DNA of 22,487 nt from CAZTLE01 sp964614415 (GTDB lineage: Bacteria; Bacteroidota; Bacteroidia; Flavobacteriales; Flavobacteriaceae), in contig CAZTLE010000051.1 of assembly GCA_964614415.1 (NCBI GenBank), positions 1 through 22,487 on the forward strand. Reading direction: 5' to 3'. A program made the translations under genes and the position numbers. Positions 7,727 to 15,043 of this stretch are shown here, piece by piece; within the stretch, counting starts at the first letter, position 1, and every line of letters starts with the position of its first letter. Under the pieces are notes generated by a model. It was not told the origin of the DNA, did no database searches, and saw only the letters and a program-made list of their open reading frames with translations.

Positions 7727-8170
7727 TTATTTCAAAAGTCGTTGTTCTTTTTCCTTTCTAAGTATAAGCTTGACAAGGTCGAAGATGTCCTTTTTGGTCT
7801 CTCGGTAATCTTGTAGATACCGTTCAACGTCCACTTTGAGGACGTAATGATCCTGCTTGTATTTCTTTTCTTCCTGTGGCTGATTGACACCATCCACCAG
7901 GATCTCAAGTTTATTGGTGTGGTCTTTTACCTTTTCAAGCAGTGCTTTTAGCTGCTTTTTTTCGTTTTTCAGATCGCTCACTGTTTCAAGGCTTTTCTTG
8001 TACAGGGGTTCTGAGATTAACTGTAGCGTGTGATTTTTTATAAGTTCGTCCAGAAAATGTTGTTCGTCCTTGATGAACTCGAGCTCGGATCTCCATAGTA
8101 ATGTGACCTCGTGAAGTTCGTCCGGACTGCTCCATTCTACAAATCGGTAGGGGGTGTTCTTCGTTTTCAT
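7727..8170 (-). CDS. small coiled-coil protein of unknown function
   Basis: This 147-residue cytosolic protein lacks a signal or membrane segment. It is rich in Lys, Glu and Leu, with heptad-like stretches at about 60-95 (LETVSDLKNEKKQLKALLEKV) and 110-145, which suggests a helical or coiled-coil fold. The N-terminus has a distinctive RFVEWSSPDELHEVTLLWRSEL segment. I do not recognise a family. It is first after the hairpin that follows hsp20, and only 19 nt separate the T-run from its ATG, so it has little room for its own promoter and probably relies on read-through from hsp20. Co-occurrence with Hsp20, USPs and a D-LDH hints at a stress role. Confidence 0.72.
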   Translation of the reverse strand: MKTKNTPYRFVEWSSPDELHEVTLLWRSELEFIKDEQHFLDELIKNHTLQLISEPLYKKSLETVSDLKNEKKQLKALLEKVKDHTNKLEILVDGVNQPQEEKKYKQDHYVLKVDVERYLQDYRETKKDIFDLVKLILRKEKEQRLLK

Positions 8171-8183
8171 AACGTATCGATTT

Positions 8184-8220
8184 AAAAAAGGCAGAAGGCC
8201 AGTCTTCAGAACCTTCTGCC
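8184..8220 (-). terminator. intrinsic terminator or attenuator after hsp20
   Basis: In the hsp20 direction the sequence has GGCAGAAGG, a 13-nt loop, CCTTCTGCC (arms 8212-8220 and 8190-8198), then six T (8184-8189). This is a textbook rho-independent terminator just after the hsp20 stop. Since the next gene starts at 8170 with no room for a normal promoter, it is more likely a leaky terminator setting hsp20 mRNA above that of the three downstream genes. Confidence 0.85.
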
Positions 8221-8231
8221 TAAAAGTGCGG

Positions 8232-8678
8232 TTAGGCTATTTCGATCATCTTCTTAGGTGGCTCTTTGGCATCTTCCCTTTTAACAAGGTTGAGCCTAAG
8301 TATACCATCCTTATAGGTAGCCTTAACCTCTTCTTCCTGATTTACTGAACCTGGTAGTTGCAGTTTTCGGTCAAATGAATTATAGCTAAACTCTTTTCGG
8401 GTGTAACCCTCCTGGTCTTCCTCTACTTCTTCTTTACGCGATTTGGCGCAGATATGAAGCAGATCGTTTTCCATAGAGATCTCAATGTCTTCTTTGGAGA
8501 AACCGGGTACGGCCAATTCGATCTCAAAATTGTCCTTGTTCTCCTTGATATTCATGGCGGGTAAATCGGAATCCCGGGTGAAGAAGTCATCCGAGAAAAA
8601 AGAATCGGTGTCTAACCATGTAGAAATTCTGTCACCCAACCATGGAAATCGTCTTCGGTTAAATCTTGTCAGTGACAT
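8232..8678 (-). CDS. small heat shock protein, Hsp20/alpha-crystallin family
   Basis: This cytosolic ATP-independent chaperone holds unfolding proteins. The 148-residue protein has a short Phe/Arg-rich N-terminal arm (RFNRRRFPWLGDRISTWLD). The alpha-crystallin domain runs from about residue 40 to 132, with FEIELAVPGFSKEDIEISMEND early and the DGILRLNL strand late. A C-terminal I-x-I motif (IEI, residues 145-147) for oligomer packing follows. Length and motifs are typical. It is preceded by an FNR-like operator rather than a heat-shock element, so induction by low oxygen rather than heat is inferred. The gene is followed by the hairpin at 8184-8220. Confidence 0.95.
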   Translation of the reverse strand: MSLTRFNRRRFPWLGDRISTWLDTDSFFSDDFFTRDSDLPAMNIKENKDNFEIELAVPGFSKEDIEISMENDLLHICAKSRKEEVEEDQEGYTRKEFSYNSFDRKLQLPGSVNQEEEVKATYKDGILRLNLVKREDAKEPPKKMIEIA

Positions 8679-8714
8679 AGTATTACAATTAGCGGTTATA
8701 CATTTTTTGAATGC

Positions 8715-8757
8715 TAAAGGTAGTCTTCCGCGAGTCCGAAAAAAATGATAAAAGTCA
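8715..8757 (-). promoter_or_regulatory. FNR-like operator and -7 element of hsp20
   Basis: The minus strand carries TGACTTTTATCA (8746-8757), a 23-bp spacer, and TACCTTTA (8715-8722); the hsp20 ATG is 36 nt further on. The site lies in the 102-bp gap behind the MBL-fold gene, so hsp20 starts its own transcript even though it points the same way as the upstream operon. Confidence 0.85.
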
Positions 8758-8780
8758 GCTTTGTTATTGCTTAAGGCTTG

Positions 8781-10151
8781 TCAAACAAGGAGTTCTACGA
8801 TCTGTCCGAGCTTTGGGATACGAACGTTCCAGCCGAATTGATCCTGAAGTTTGGTTCGAAAGACATCTGAAGCACCGGGTTCTCCATGTACGAGGAAGAC
8901 CTGTTCGGGAATGTTTCGGATATCCGAAAGCCAGTTGATCAGCTCCGATTGATCGGCATGAGCCGAGAGGCTTTCCAAATGATGCACTTTGGCCTTCACA
9001 GGGCAGTATTTGCCAAAGAATTTGATCTCATGAGTGCCCTCCAGTAATTGCCGCCCGCGGGTACCCTCTGCCTGGAAACCTACCAGTAGAATGGATGTGG
9101 TGGGCTCATCGATGAGCTGCTTTAGGTAAGTTAATACCCGTCCTCCGGTCACCATACCGCTACCTGCGATTACCACCTTAGGTTGTGGATTATCAATGGT
9201 TTCCCAGGTCTCCCGGTATGAGGTAATGATATGCATTCGCTGACGCATATTTTGCAGATCATTGGAGGGAAGCTTATGCCAGTCCGGAAATTGTTCGAAG
9301 ACAGAAAGCACATCATTTCCCATAGGGCTGTCGATGTAGATCGAAATGTTAGGAATGCGGTTCTTTTGGTATAACTGCCATAGCAGGTACATCAGTGTTT
9401 GGAGCCGTTCTACGGCGAAGGAAGGAATGATGAGATTTCCACGGTTGTATATGGTGGTTCGTATAAGGTCAATGAGCATTTCAGGTACGTCCTCTTCCGG
9501 GTGTAGTTTGTTTCCATAGGTACTTTCCAGAAACAGATAATCGGCCCACTTCGGTTTTTCGGGATCGGATAGTAGTAGATCTCCGGGCCGGCCCACATCT
9601 CCAGAGAATACCAGTGTTTTGGCTCCAATTTCAAGCTCAATAAAGGTGGCTCCTATGATATGTCCGTTGTATCTGAAGCGGCATTTTATGTTTGGCGCAA
9701 GTTCGATCCATTCCTCTTTTTTAACCGATTTGAATAGCTTCAGGGTGGCTTCGGCATCCTCAACGGTATAGAGTGGGAGGGCGGGTGAATGGCGTGTATA
9801 GCCTTCCTCGTTTGCTTTTTCGGCTTCTTCTTCCTGGATCTTGGCGCTGTCCTTGATAATAATCTCGGTAATGGCCAGGGTAGGGGCGGTACCGATAATA
9901 TCTCCCGAAAAACCATAGTTCACCAATCGTGGCAGGTATCCCGTATGATCCAAATGTCCGTGCGTGAGGAGAACCGTATCTATATCGGCCACCGGAAAGG
10001 GAAAAGGTTCCCAGTTTCGTTCTCTCAGTTCCTTGAGCCCCTGGAAAATTCCGCAGTCAACAAGGATGTTATGAACCCCGGTTTCGATAAGGAACTTTGA
10101 TCCCGTAACAGTGCCGGCAGCTCCCAGGAAATGTACTTTGATCGATTTCAT
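8781..10151 (-). CDS. MBL-fold/beta-CASP/RMMBL hydrolase (RNA-processing nuclease family)
   Basis: This 456-residue protein is of the metallo-beta-lactamase family whose best-known members are RNA 3'-end processing nucleases (CPSF73, archaeal aCPSF, YSH1-like). The zinc motif HGHLDH is at 64-69. FSGDVG supplies the metal Asp, and NGHIIGATFIELE the next His. The beta-CASP part contains FLESTYGNKLHPEED and VVIAGSGMVTGGR, and the RMMBL end contains SAHADQSELINWL and VFLVHGEPGAS. No KH domain is present, as in short bacterial members. It is last in the operon starting with a USP at 12299, 10 nt after the ATP-cone/nuclease fusion. An RNase activity is inferred from the family; bacterial copies are little studied. 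Confidence 0.92.
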   Translation of the reverse strand: MKSIKVHFLGAAGTVTGSKFLIETGVHNILVDCGIFQGLKELRERNWEPFPFPVADIDTVLLTHGHLDHTGYLPRLVNYGFSGDIIGTAPTLAITEIIIKDSAKIQEEEAEKANEEGYTRHSPALPLYTVEDAEATLKLFKSVKKEEWIELAPNIKCRFRYNGHIIGATFIELEIGAKTLVFSGDVGRPGDLLLSDPEKPKWADYLFLESTYGNKLHPEEDVPEMLIDLIRTTIYNRGNLIIPSFAVERLQTLMYLLWQLYQKNRIPNISIYIDSPMGNDVLSVFEQFPDWHKLPSNDLQNMRQRMHIITSYRETWETIDNPQPKVVIAGSGMVTGGRVLTYLKQLIDEPTTSILLVGFQAEGTRGRQLLEGTHEIKFFGKYCPVKAKVHHLESLSAHADQSELINWLSDIRNIPEQVFLVHGEPGASDVFRTKLQDQFGWNVRIPKLGQIVELLV

Positions 10152-10161
10152 GGGCCAGGAG

Positions 10162-11001
10162 TCAGGTAGTACACAACTGATTAATTTCTTTCAAGATACG
10201 GGATTTCCGTTTTGGAGATATTTCCAGGTGGTCGAGATAAAAAGTATCATTAATGAGCTCTCGGCAAAGGACAACATCACGACTTAGCAGAAACTGCTTT
10301 TCGCGTTGTGAGAGTAGGGTGGAAACAGTTACGGGATACAAGCCAAGCCGATCGATGCGTTCTCTAAGACTATTCCCTTCCGGATAATCCCAACTCAAGA
10401 GGTACAAACCGGAACATGAGCCATAATCCAGAGCATCTTTGGTGAATCGCGTATTGGTCACCACCCATCCTTCATTGGGTTTGGTTGCGATGTCGTTCAT
10501 ACCCTCGAAGTAGTCGATGATATCGGAATATCTCGATCGAATGTAGAGAGGGATCTTTACGTTGCATTTTATCCCTTCGTCACCGTGAAATTTGCATTCG
10601 GCCATGATGTGACGACCATCTTTTCTGGCGACGACGTCAATCTCATGAGCCACGCATTTTCCTTGCATCACTTGGCCAACGATGGTGTCAAAGCCAGAAT
10701 AGGCCAGCATGGCACTTATGAACCGTTCGAACGGAAACCCTGTAGGGCCCAATTCGTAAATGGCTTTTTTCAGTTTGTATTTGGAAGCAACGATCGGTTT
10801 ACTTTCCCGTAACATGGCAAAGGCCCTATTGTAGATCTCACGGGTACTTATACCCTGATACAGTTCATCGCGAACTACATCAATAATCTGATCGATGGAT
10901 TTCTTATCTGCACCACTTCGTTCCAGGGACCTTCGCAGTTTCTCTACCGAGAACCTGGCACGTTCTCCGGACGTTTTAATAACATCGAAGTGTTTTTCCA
11001 T
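10162..11001 (-). CDS. ATP-cone domain fused to Mrr-like restriction endonuclease fold
   Basis: This 279-residue protein starts at the ATG 10999-11001; a TTG five codons earlier is less likely. Residues about 1-85 form an ATP-cone, the nucleotide-sensing domain of ribonucleotide reductases and NrdR: FDVIKTSGERARFSVEKLRRSL opens it and later parts resemble the cone's three-helix arrangement. From about residue 90 comes a PD-(D/E)xK nuclease core: HEIDVVA (D122), strand HIMAECKFH (E135, K137), and further helices. All three core catalytic residues are present, so nuclease activity gated by ATP/dATP levels is plausible. Mrr-like domains cut DNA in other settings, but here no methylase, specificity subunit or toxin partner is nearby. 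It sits in an operon with a USP and an RNase-like MBL protein. Confidence 0.85.
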   Translation of the reverse strand: MEKHFDVIKTSGERARFSVEKLRRSLERSGADKKSIDQIIDVVRDELYQGISTREIYNRAFAMLRESKPIVASKYKLKKAIYELGPTGFPFERFISAMLAYSGFDTIVGQVMQGKCVAHEIDVVARKDGRHIMAECKFHGDEGIKCNVKIPLYIRSRYSDIIDYFEGMNDIATKPNEGWVVTNTRFTKDALDYGSCSGLYLLSWDYPEGNSLRERIDRLGLYPVTVSTLLSQREKQFLLSRDVVLCRELINDTFYLDHLEISPKRKSRILKEINQLCTT

Positions 11002-11019
11002 GATGAGCTGTTTCAACGA

Positions 11020-11442
11020 TTAGTTGAGAAAACCGTAATAACGCTTAACGAGGGCCACCATCTGATTTTGCGTCATGCTGTCCGCTTTCTGAGTTTCCTT
11101 AAGGCGTTTGAAAAGATTCGGATAACTCTGCTCGAGTTCTTTCGACAATTTGAGGCCGGCTTCGGCCGGTCCGAAAATAGCGAGTACATCCGCGTCTTTC
11201 AGATGAACGACAATTGATTTGAAGTAATCTCTAAATTGATGCTTTTCGCGTTCCAGGTATTTACTGTCCTGGACCACATCTTGTGGGCCACCTTTAAACC
11301 GTGTTCCGGAGCCGCCGCGAACATTGTAATCCTCAATTTCCGAGTTGACAATAGTCACTTCAGAGTTTCCCTCTTCATCTAATGATATGATATATGCGGC
11401 TCGTTTGTCGAGCCAAATTCCAGTCTTTCTCATGGTGTACAT
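11020..11442 (-). CDS. small protein, possibly host-attachment/eRF1-domain-like
   Basis: This 140-residue soluble protein begins (MYT)MRKTGIWLDKRAAYIISLDEEG. The strand 'WLDKRAAYII' and the later 'VLAIFGPAEAGLKLSKELE' resemble bacterial proteins annotated as host-attachment or eRF1 domain 1-like; I judge this by eye only. The start at 11442 lies 2 nt after the USP stop. An alternative ATG at 11431-11433 begins directly at MRKTGIW and may be the real one. No signal or membrane segment is seen. Basic residues cluster near 58-70 (KYLEREKHQFRDYF). It stands between a USP and the ATP-cone nuclease in one operon; a translation- or nucleic-acid-related role would match the neighbours but is unproven. 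Confidence 0.72.
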   Translation of the reverse strand: MYTMRKTGIWLDKRAAYIISLDEEGNSEVTIVNSEIEDYNVRGGSGTRFKGGPQDVVQDSKYLEREKHQFRDYFKSIVVHLKDADVLAIFGPAEAGLKLSKELEQSYPNLFKRLKETQKADSMTQNQMVALVKRYYGFLN

Positions 11443-11444
11443 TG

Positions 11445-12299
11445 TTAATTTCTAAAATCGTGTAGTGCCAGTACAGGTACCCTGGTATGATATCCCAATT
11501 CCTTGACCAACGGCCGCGAAAACAGGTTGTCAAAAAACGTGTGTTTCTTGTTAATGAATGTAATCATACCACTGTCCCTGCTTTGAACAAAACAGTCCAG
11601 GGCGGTTTGAACTTTCACATCCTTAATGGTATGGAAACTATAATCAAGACCGTCAAAGTATTCTTCAAGCATTTGCTTGTAATTGAGCTGTGTTTCGTCA
11701 AGTTCCTCTTCGCCTTCCACAACATGTAGTATCCGAATCGGAGCGTTCGTGAGTCGGGCAACTTCTATAAGATATTGCAATTCCCGTCGCTTGTAGTGCG
11801 TCTTGAAACTCGTGGGGAATACGATCTCTTTCGGATCGCTATAGATCATGTCCGGCGGAACGACAAGAACTGGACAGTTCCGGACTTTTTCCATAGCCGA
11901 GATGGCATTACTTCCAAAGACAGTCGCCGTAGCATCAGTACTACCTTTGGTTCCCATTACGACCAGTTCAATATCCTTTTTCTCGACGATATCTTTTATG
12001 GAATCTATGAGATCTCCGTATTTCGAAAGGAATACAAATTCATGCCCGTTGAAATCATCGCGAAATGACAACCGCTGAGATATTTTGGCGAGCTCTTTTT
12101 CGGAATTTTCCTGGGCGAGGTCAAAGGGTTTTTCATTGGGTCGTGACAACGCAATACGTTCCAGGGCGCGTCCCGTAGTATTGAATACATTAAGCACGTA
12201 GAACTCACAGGCCTCATTCTTAAATAGTTCTATGGCATAGCTCATCGCACTCCATGCGTTTCTTGAAAAATCGGTGGGTAGTAGGATCTTTTTGCTCAT
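11445..12299 (-). CDS. tandem-domain universal stress protein (operon leader)
   Basis: This 284-residue USP has two domains. Domain 1 starts KKILLPTDFSRNAWSAM and has the complete nucleotide motif G-2x-G-9x-G-S (G116, G119, G129, S130). Domain 2 opens KEIVFPTSFKTHYKRREL but its nucleotide motif is replaced by NKKHTFFDNLFSRPLVKELGY. It probably binds ATP through domain 1 only. Unlike the other USPs in the cluster, it leads an operon with non-USP genes (11442, 11001 and 10151), driven by the FNR-like promoter at 12326-12368. The residue between G119 and G129 is STDATATVF, without the usual 'TGA' start of the other paralogs, so it is one of the more divergent copies. Confidence 0.92.
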   Translation of the reverse strand: MSKKILLPTDFSRNAWSAMSYAIELFKNEACEFYVLNVFNTTGRALERIALSRPNEKPFDLAQENSEKELAKISQRLSFRDDFNGHEFVFLSKYGDLIDSIKDIVEKKDIELVVMGTKGSTDATATVFGSNAISAMEKVRNCPVLVVPPDMIYSDPKEIVFPTSFKTHYKRRELQYLIEVARLTNAPIRILHVVEGEEELDETQLNYKQMLEEYFDGLDYSFHTIKDVKVQTALDCFVQSRDSGMITFINKKHTFFDNLFSRPLVKELGYHTRVPVLALHDFRN

Positions 12300-12325
12300 A
12301 GCTGTAATACTAAGGGTTAACAGTA

Positions 12326-12368
12326 TAAAAGTACCCTGAGATCAGTGTGCAAACTATGATAATTATCA
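12326..12368 (-). promoter_or_regulatory. FNR-like operator and -7 element of the USP-nuclease operon
   Basis: The minus strand shows the perfect palindrome TGATAATTATCA (12357-12368), 23 bp, then TACTTTTA (12326-12333), 26 nt before the ATG at 12299. The operator abuts the stop codon of the preceding USP gene (12369-12371) with no spare base, a sign of strong compaction. Confidence 0.87.
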
Positions 12369-13214
12369 CTAGCGGGCCGGGATAACCAGGTACGGAGTTT
12401 GTGGTTGCCGCCCTATTTTTTTGATCACGGATTCACGGAACATTTTCTTGAGGAATCCATGTTTGTAATAAATCATGGCCAGCATGTCTATCTTGTCTTG
12501 TTCGACAAACTTCATAATGGTTTCCGTTTTGCTCCAATCTAGCGGAAGCCAGTGCATCTCTTTCTTTACATCCTTCATTTTTTCGGCCAGTTCGTTGTAG
12601 TGATCCTTTCGTTTAACTGTAATGGTTTCTTCTTCCATGACATGGAGCACATGAACGGTAGCGTCATTATCCAGCGCCATACGTATGATGGGTTTCAAAT
12701 GGTGTTCGGCGTATACCTGGTTCAAATCGGTGGCAAATGCAATGTGCTTTGGTTTTTTATAATCGGACATTTCAGGAACCACCAGGATCGGACTTTCTTT
12801 GATCTTTTTGAGTACTCTTACGGTATTGCTTCCCAGGATTACTCCTTTGGCCCCGGTTGCCCCCTTGGTACCCATAATTATCATGTCGATTTCCCTTTTC
12901 TTGATGAGAAAGTTGATCTCGCGAACCAACTTTTTGGAAGTAGGTATGGTCTCGAAGGTATGATCCATACCTTCAGTGTCTCTAACAATGCTGTGCTTCA
13001 CTTCTGCCAGCTCGGTATATGACTTATGGAAGAGCTCTTCAATGATCACTTCGGATTTTCCAATATCAATCCGGCTCGTACTCATAGTGTTCTCTTCTTC
13101 GAAGGAGTTGAGCAGAAGGAAACGAACGGTTTCGTCTTTAAATAATCGAGTGGCATAATACAAGGCGTTGTATGCGTTGTTCGAAAAATCGGTAGGGACT
13201 ATTATGGTTTTCAT
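12369..13214 (-). CDS. tandem-domain universal stress protein
   Basis: The start is the ATG at 13212-13214 (MKTIIVPTDFSNNAYNAL), giving 281 residues. The frame remains open ten codons upstream, but all paralogs begin at this point and the upstream gene ends at 13234. Domain 1 has an intact motif (G115, G118, G128, S129). Domain 2 (from about 150, KPKHIAFATDLNQVYAE) ends with YYKHGFLKKMFRESVIKKIG in place of the glycine motif. It is last in a three-gene USP transcript after 13234-14091 and 14112-14957; the gap to the preceding gene is 19 nt. It is the paralog with the least conserved C-terminal signature. Confidence 0.92.
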   Translation of the reverse strand: MKTIIVPTDFSNNAYNALYYATRLFKDETVRFLLLNSFEEENTMSTSRIDIGKSEVIIEELFHKSYTELAEVKHSIVRDTEGMDHTFETIPTSKKLVREINFLIKKREIDMIIMGTKGATGAKGVILGSNTVRVLKKIKESPILVVPEMSDYKKPKHIAFATDLNQVYAEHHLKPIIRMALDNDATVHVLHVMEEETITVKRKDHYNELAEKMKDVKKEMHWLPLDWSKTETIMKFVEQDKIDMLAMIYYKHGFLKKMFRESVIKKIGRQPQTPYLVIPAR

Positions 13215-13233
13215 AGCGGTTTGATTTAAAGGT

Positions 13234-14091
13234 TCAGGATTCAATTCTTTTTTCCGAAGGAATTACCAGGAACGGCACATTGGTATGGAAAGCGATCTGA
13301 TTGATCACCGGTTTAAACAGTAAGTTCTCAAAGAACGTATGCTTGTTGTGGATCATCACCAGGAAGTTGATCTTATGTTTTATCTGAAACTCAGCTACCG
13401 CTTCAGCGACTTCTACTCCTTCGGTCGTGTGGAAGACATGTGCTGTTTTGGCGAAATAAGAGTCCAGGAAATCCCTGGTTTCGGTTTGTTCATCGGTAAG
13501 AGCTTCGTGGTAATACACATTAAGTATATTGATACGGGCGATATGCTGTTCCGAGAGCTCCTTCAGTTCGTGCAGGTACCGGTGGTCCCTGTCGAATTTA
13601 AAATCGGTGACGAACAACATCTCTTTTGGCGTTTCATACTGAAATGTTTCGGGTACAGCGATAACCGGACATTTGGCTTTTTTAATAGTATACATGGTCT
13701 GCGTTCCTATAAAAACCTCCTGTGCGCCGGTCGCTCCCTTGGTTCCCATGACAATGAGATCTATGTCATGATCCCTTACCAGGCTTATGATCTCACTCAC
13801 CAATAGATTGAATGAGGAGAGTTTCACAAAGATGTGCTGCGGATTGGAGAATTCTTCGTTGATACGCGCTTCGGTCTCATCCAGCCCTTTTTTAGAATTA
13901 TTGGACGCTATTTCTTCCAGTTGCAAGGCCGAAAAACTATTAGGCAGGGTAGTCCCGGTAAAATAGGCTGATGGCGTATAGGTGTTTAAGAGATAGAAGG
14001 TGCATTTTTCCTGCTCATAGAGCTTCAATGCATATCGAATCGCGTTGAATGCGTTCTCTGAAAAATCGGTGGGAAGAAGGATGCGTTTCAT
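13234..14091 (-). CDS. tandem-domain universal stress protein
   Basis: This 285-residue USP begins KRILLPTDFSENAFNAIRYAL. Its nucleotide motif is G116, G119, G129, T130, with Thr in place of Ser at the last position, which the family tolerates. The second domain opens KEMLFVTDFKFDRDHRYL. It ends NKHTFFENLLFKPVINQIAFHTNVPFLVIP, close to the copies at 11445 and 15044. It is the middle gene of the three-gene USP unit, 20 nt after the stop of 14112-14957 and 19 nt before the next start, and no operator is seen directly upstream. Confidence 0.93.
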   Translation of the reverse strand: MKRILLPTDFSENAFNAIRYALKLYEQEKCTFYLLNTYTPSAYFTGTTLPNSFSALQLEEIASNNSKKGLDETEARINEEFSNPQHIFVKLSSFNLLVSEIISLVRDHDIDLIVMGTKGATGAQEVFIGTQTMYTIKKAKCPVIAVPETFQYETPKEMLFVTDFKFDRDHRYLHELKELSEQHIARINILNVYYHEALTDEQTETRDFLDSYFAKTAHVFHTTEGVEVAEAVAEFQIKHKINFLVMIHNKHTFFENLLFKPVINQIAFHTNVPFLVIPSEKRIES

Positions 14092-14111
14092 AAGAATTGT
14101 TTTAAATGCGT

Positions 14112-14957
14112 TTACCTTGAAAGGTTTTGCAATACGAGAAAAGGTATTTTAATGTGTAGCCCAATTTTTTCGATGGTCGAGGTGCGCAACAAATTCTCCA
14201 AGTAGGAGTGTCGCGAATTGACCATGACCAGGAAGTTGACCGGATGGCTCTCGATGAAATGATTGATCGATGCGGTGAGGTCACTTCCGGTTACTTCGTG
14301 AAAGGCCAATCTGTTTTCTTCCAGGCAAGATGTTACAAAATCCTTGTTGTCGGTCTGTCTGTGCGAAAGAATACCGGTCCTGGACATGTGTAGTAATGAC
14401 AGGTGGGCTGCAAAGTTCCGGGCGATCGTACTAACAAGTTTGAGTTCCCGCTTTTTGTAAGGAACCATATAATCTGTCGGGAAAAGAACGTGTTCCGGAG
14501 TGTTTCTGTGATAGGTTTGCGGAACTGCCAGTACAGGGCATTTTACATAGCGGATCACCTGAAGTGTTTGACTTCCGAACGTGATTTCCCGGTCATCCGT
14601 TTTTCCTTTGGTCCCCATTACAATTAGGTCTGTGTCCTCTTTGTCGGCAAGGTCGTTCACGACGTCCACTACCGAGCCGAAAACCGACAGATAGTCGAAG
14701 TTGTGTTTCGGGTTGGGTGCGGTTTCCAACATCTCCTTGACCACATCCCGTAATTGGCGATCGGTAGCCTCCCGCACTTTTTCCTTGAACTCTTCGTAAA
14801 AAGCCCGTGGCATTTCCATGGTGTTTTCATACACGTCATCGGCATACGCATGTACAATGAGAAAATCACTGCGGTCGTATTTGAACAATTCCATGGCGTA
14901 GCGAATCGCATTCATGGCGTTTTCGGAGAAATCGGTAGGGATAATAATTTTTCGCAT
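14112..14957 (-). CDS. tandem-domain universal stress protein (first of a three-USP unit)
   Basis: This 281-residue USP starts RKIIIPTDFSENAMNAIRYAM. Domain 1 keeps G115, G118, G128 and S129, with KTDDREITF between the second and third glycine, unusually acidic. Domain 2 begins EHVLFPTDYMVPYKKREL and carries the replacement signature NSRHSYLENLLRTSTIEKIGLHIK, where HSYL stands for HTFF. The 30-45 stretch has an Asp-rich AYADDVYEN segment. The gene has its own FNR-like promoter at 14983-15025 and probably co-transcribes the two USP genes downstream. Confidence 0.93.
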   Translation of the reverse strand: MRKIIIPTDFSENAMNAIRYAMELFKYDRSDFLIVHAYADDVYENTMEMPRAFYEEFKEKVREATDRQLRDVVKEMLETAPNPKHNFDYLSVFGSVVDVVNDLADKEDTDLIVMGTKGKTDDREITFGSQTLQVIRYVKCPVLAVPQTYHRNTPEHVLFPTDYMVPYKKRELKLVSTIARNFAAHLSLLHMSRTGILSHRQTDNKDFVTSCLEENRLAFHEVTGSDLTASINHFIESHPVNFLVMVNSRHSYLENLLRTSTIEKIGLHIKIPFLVLQNLSR

Positions 14958-14982
14958 GACACAAATTCTAATTGATCTGGTT

Positions 14983-15025
14983 CAAAACTACCTCAGTGCA
15001 AGGCGAAAAAAAATGACATTCATCA
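14983..15025 (-). promoter_or_regulatory. FNR-like operator and -7 element of the three-USP unit
   Basis: On the minus strand TGATGAATGTCA (15014-15025) precedes TAGTTTTG (14983-14990) by 23 bp. The start codon at 14957 follows 25 nt later. The spacer begins with a run of eight T and has no TTTG near -33. Confidence 0.86.
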
Positions 15026-15043
15026 GCCTGAACAGGCCTTATA

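Noticed and set aside
10162..11001. Restriction-modification or anti-phage defence locus
   Set aside because: No methylase, specificity, helicase or toxin gene adjoins the Mrr-like domain; the operon context is stress and RNA-processing proteins.
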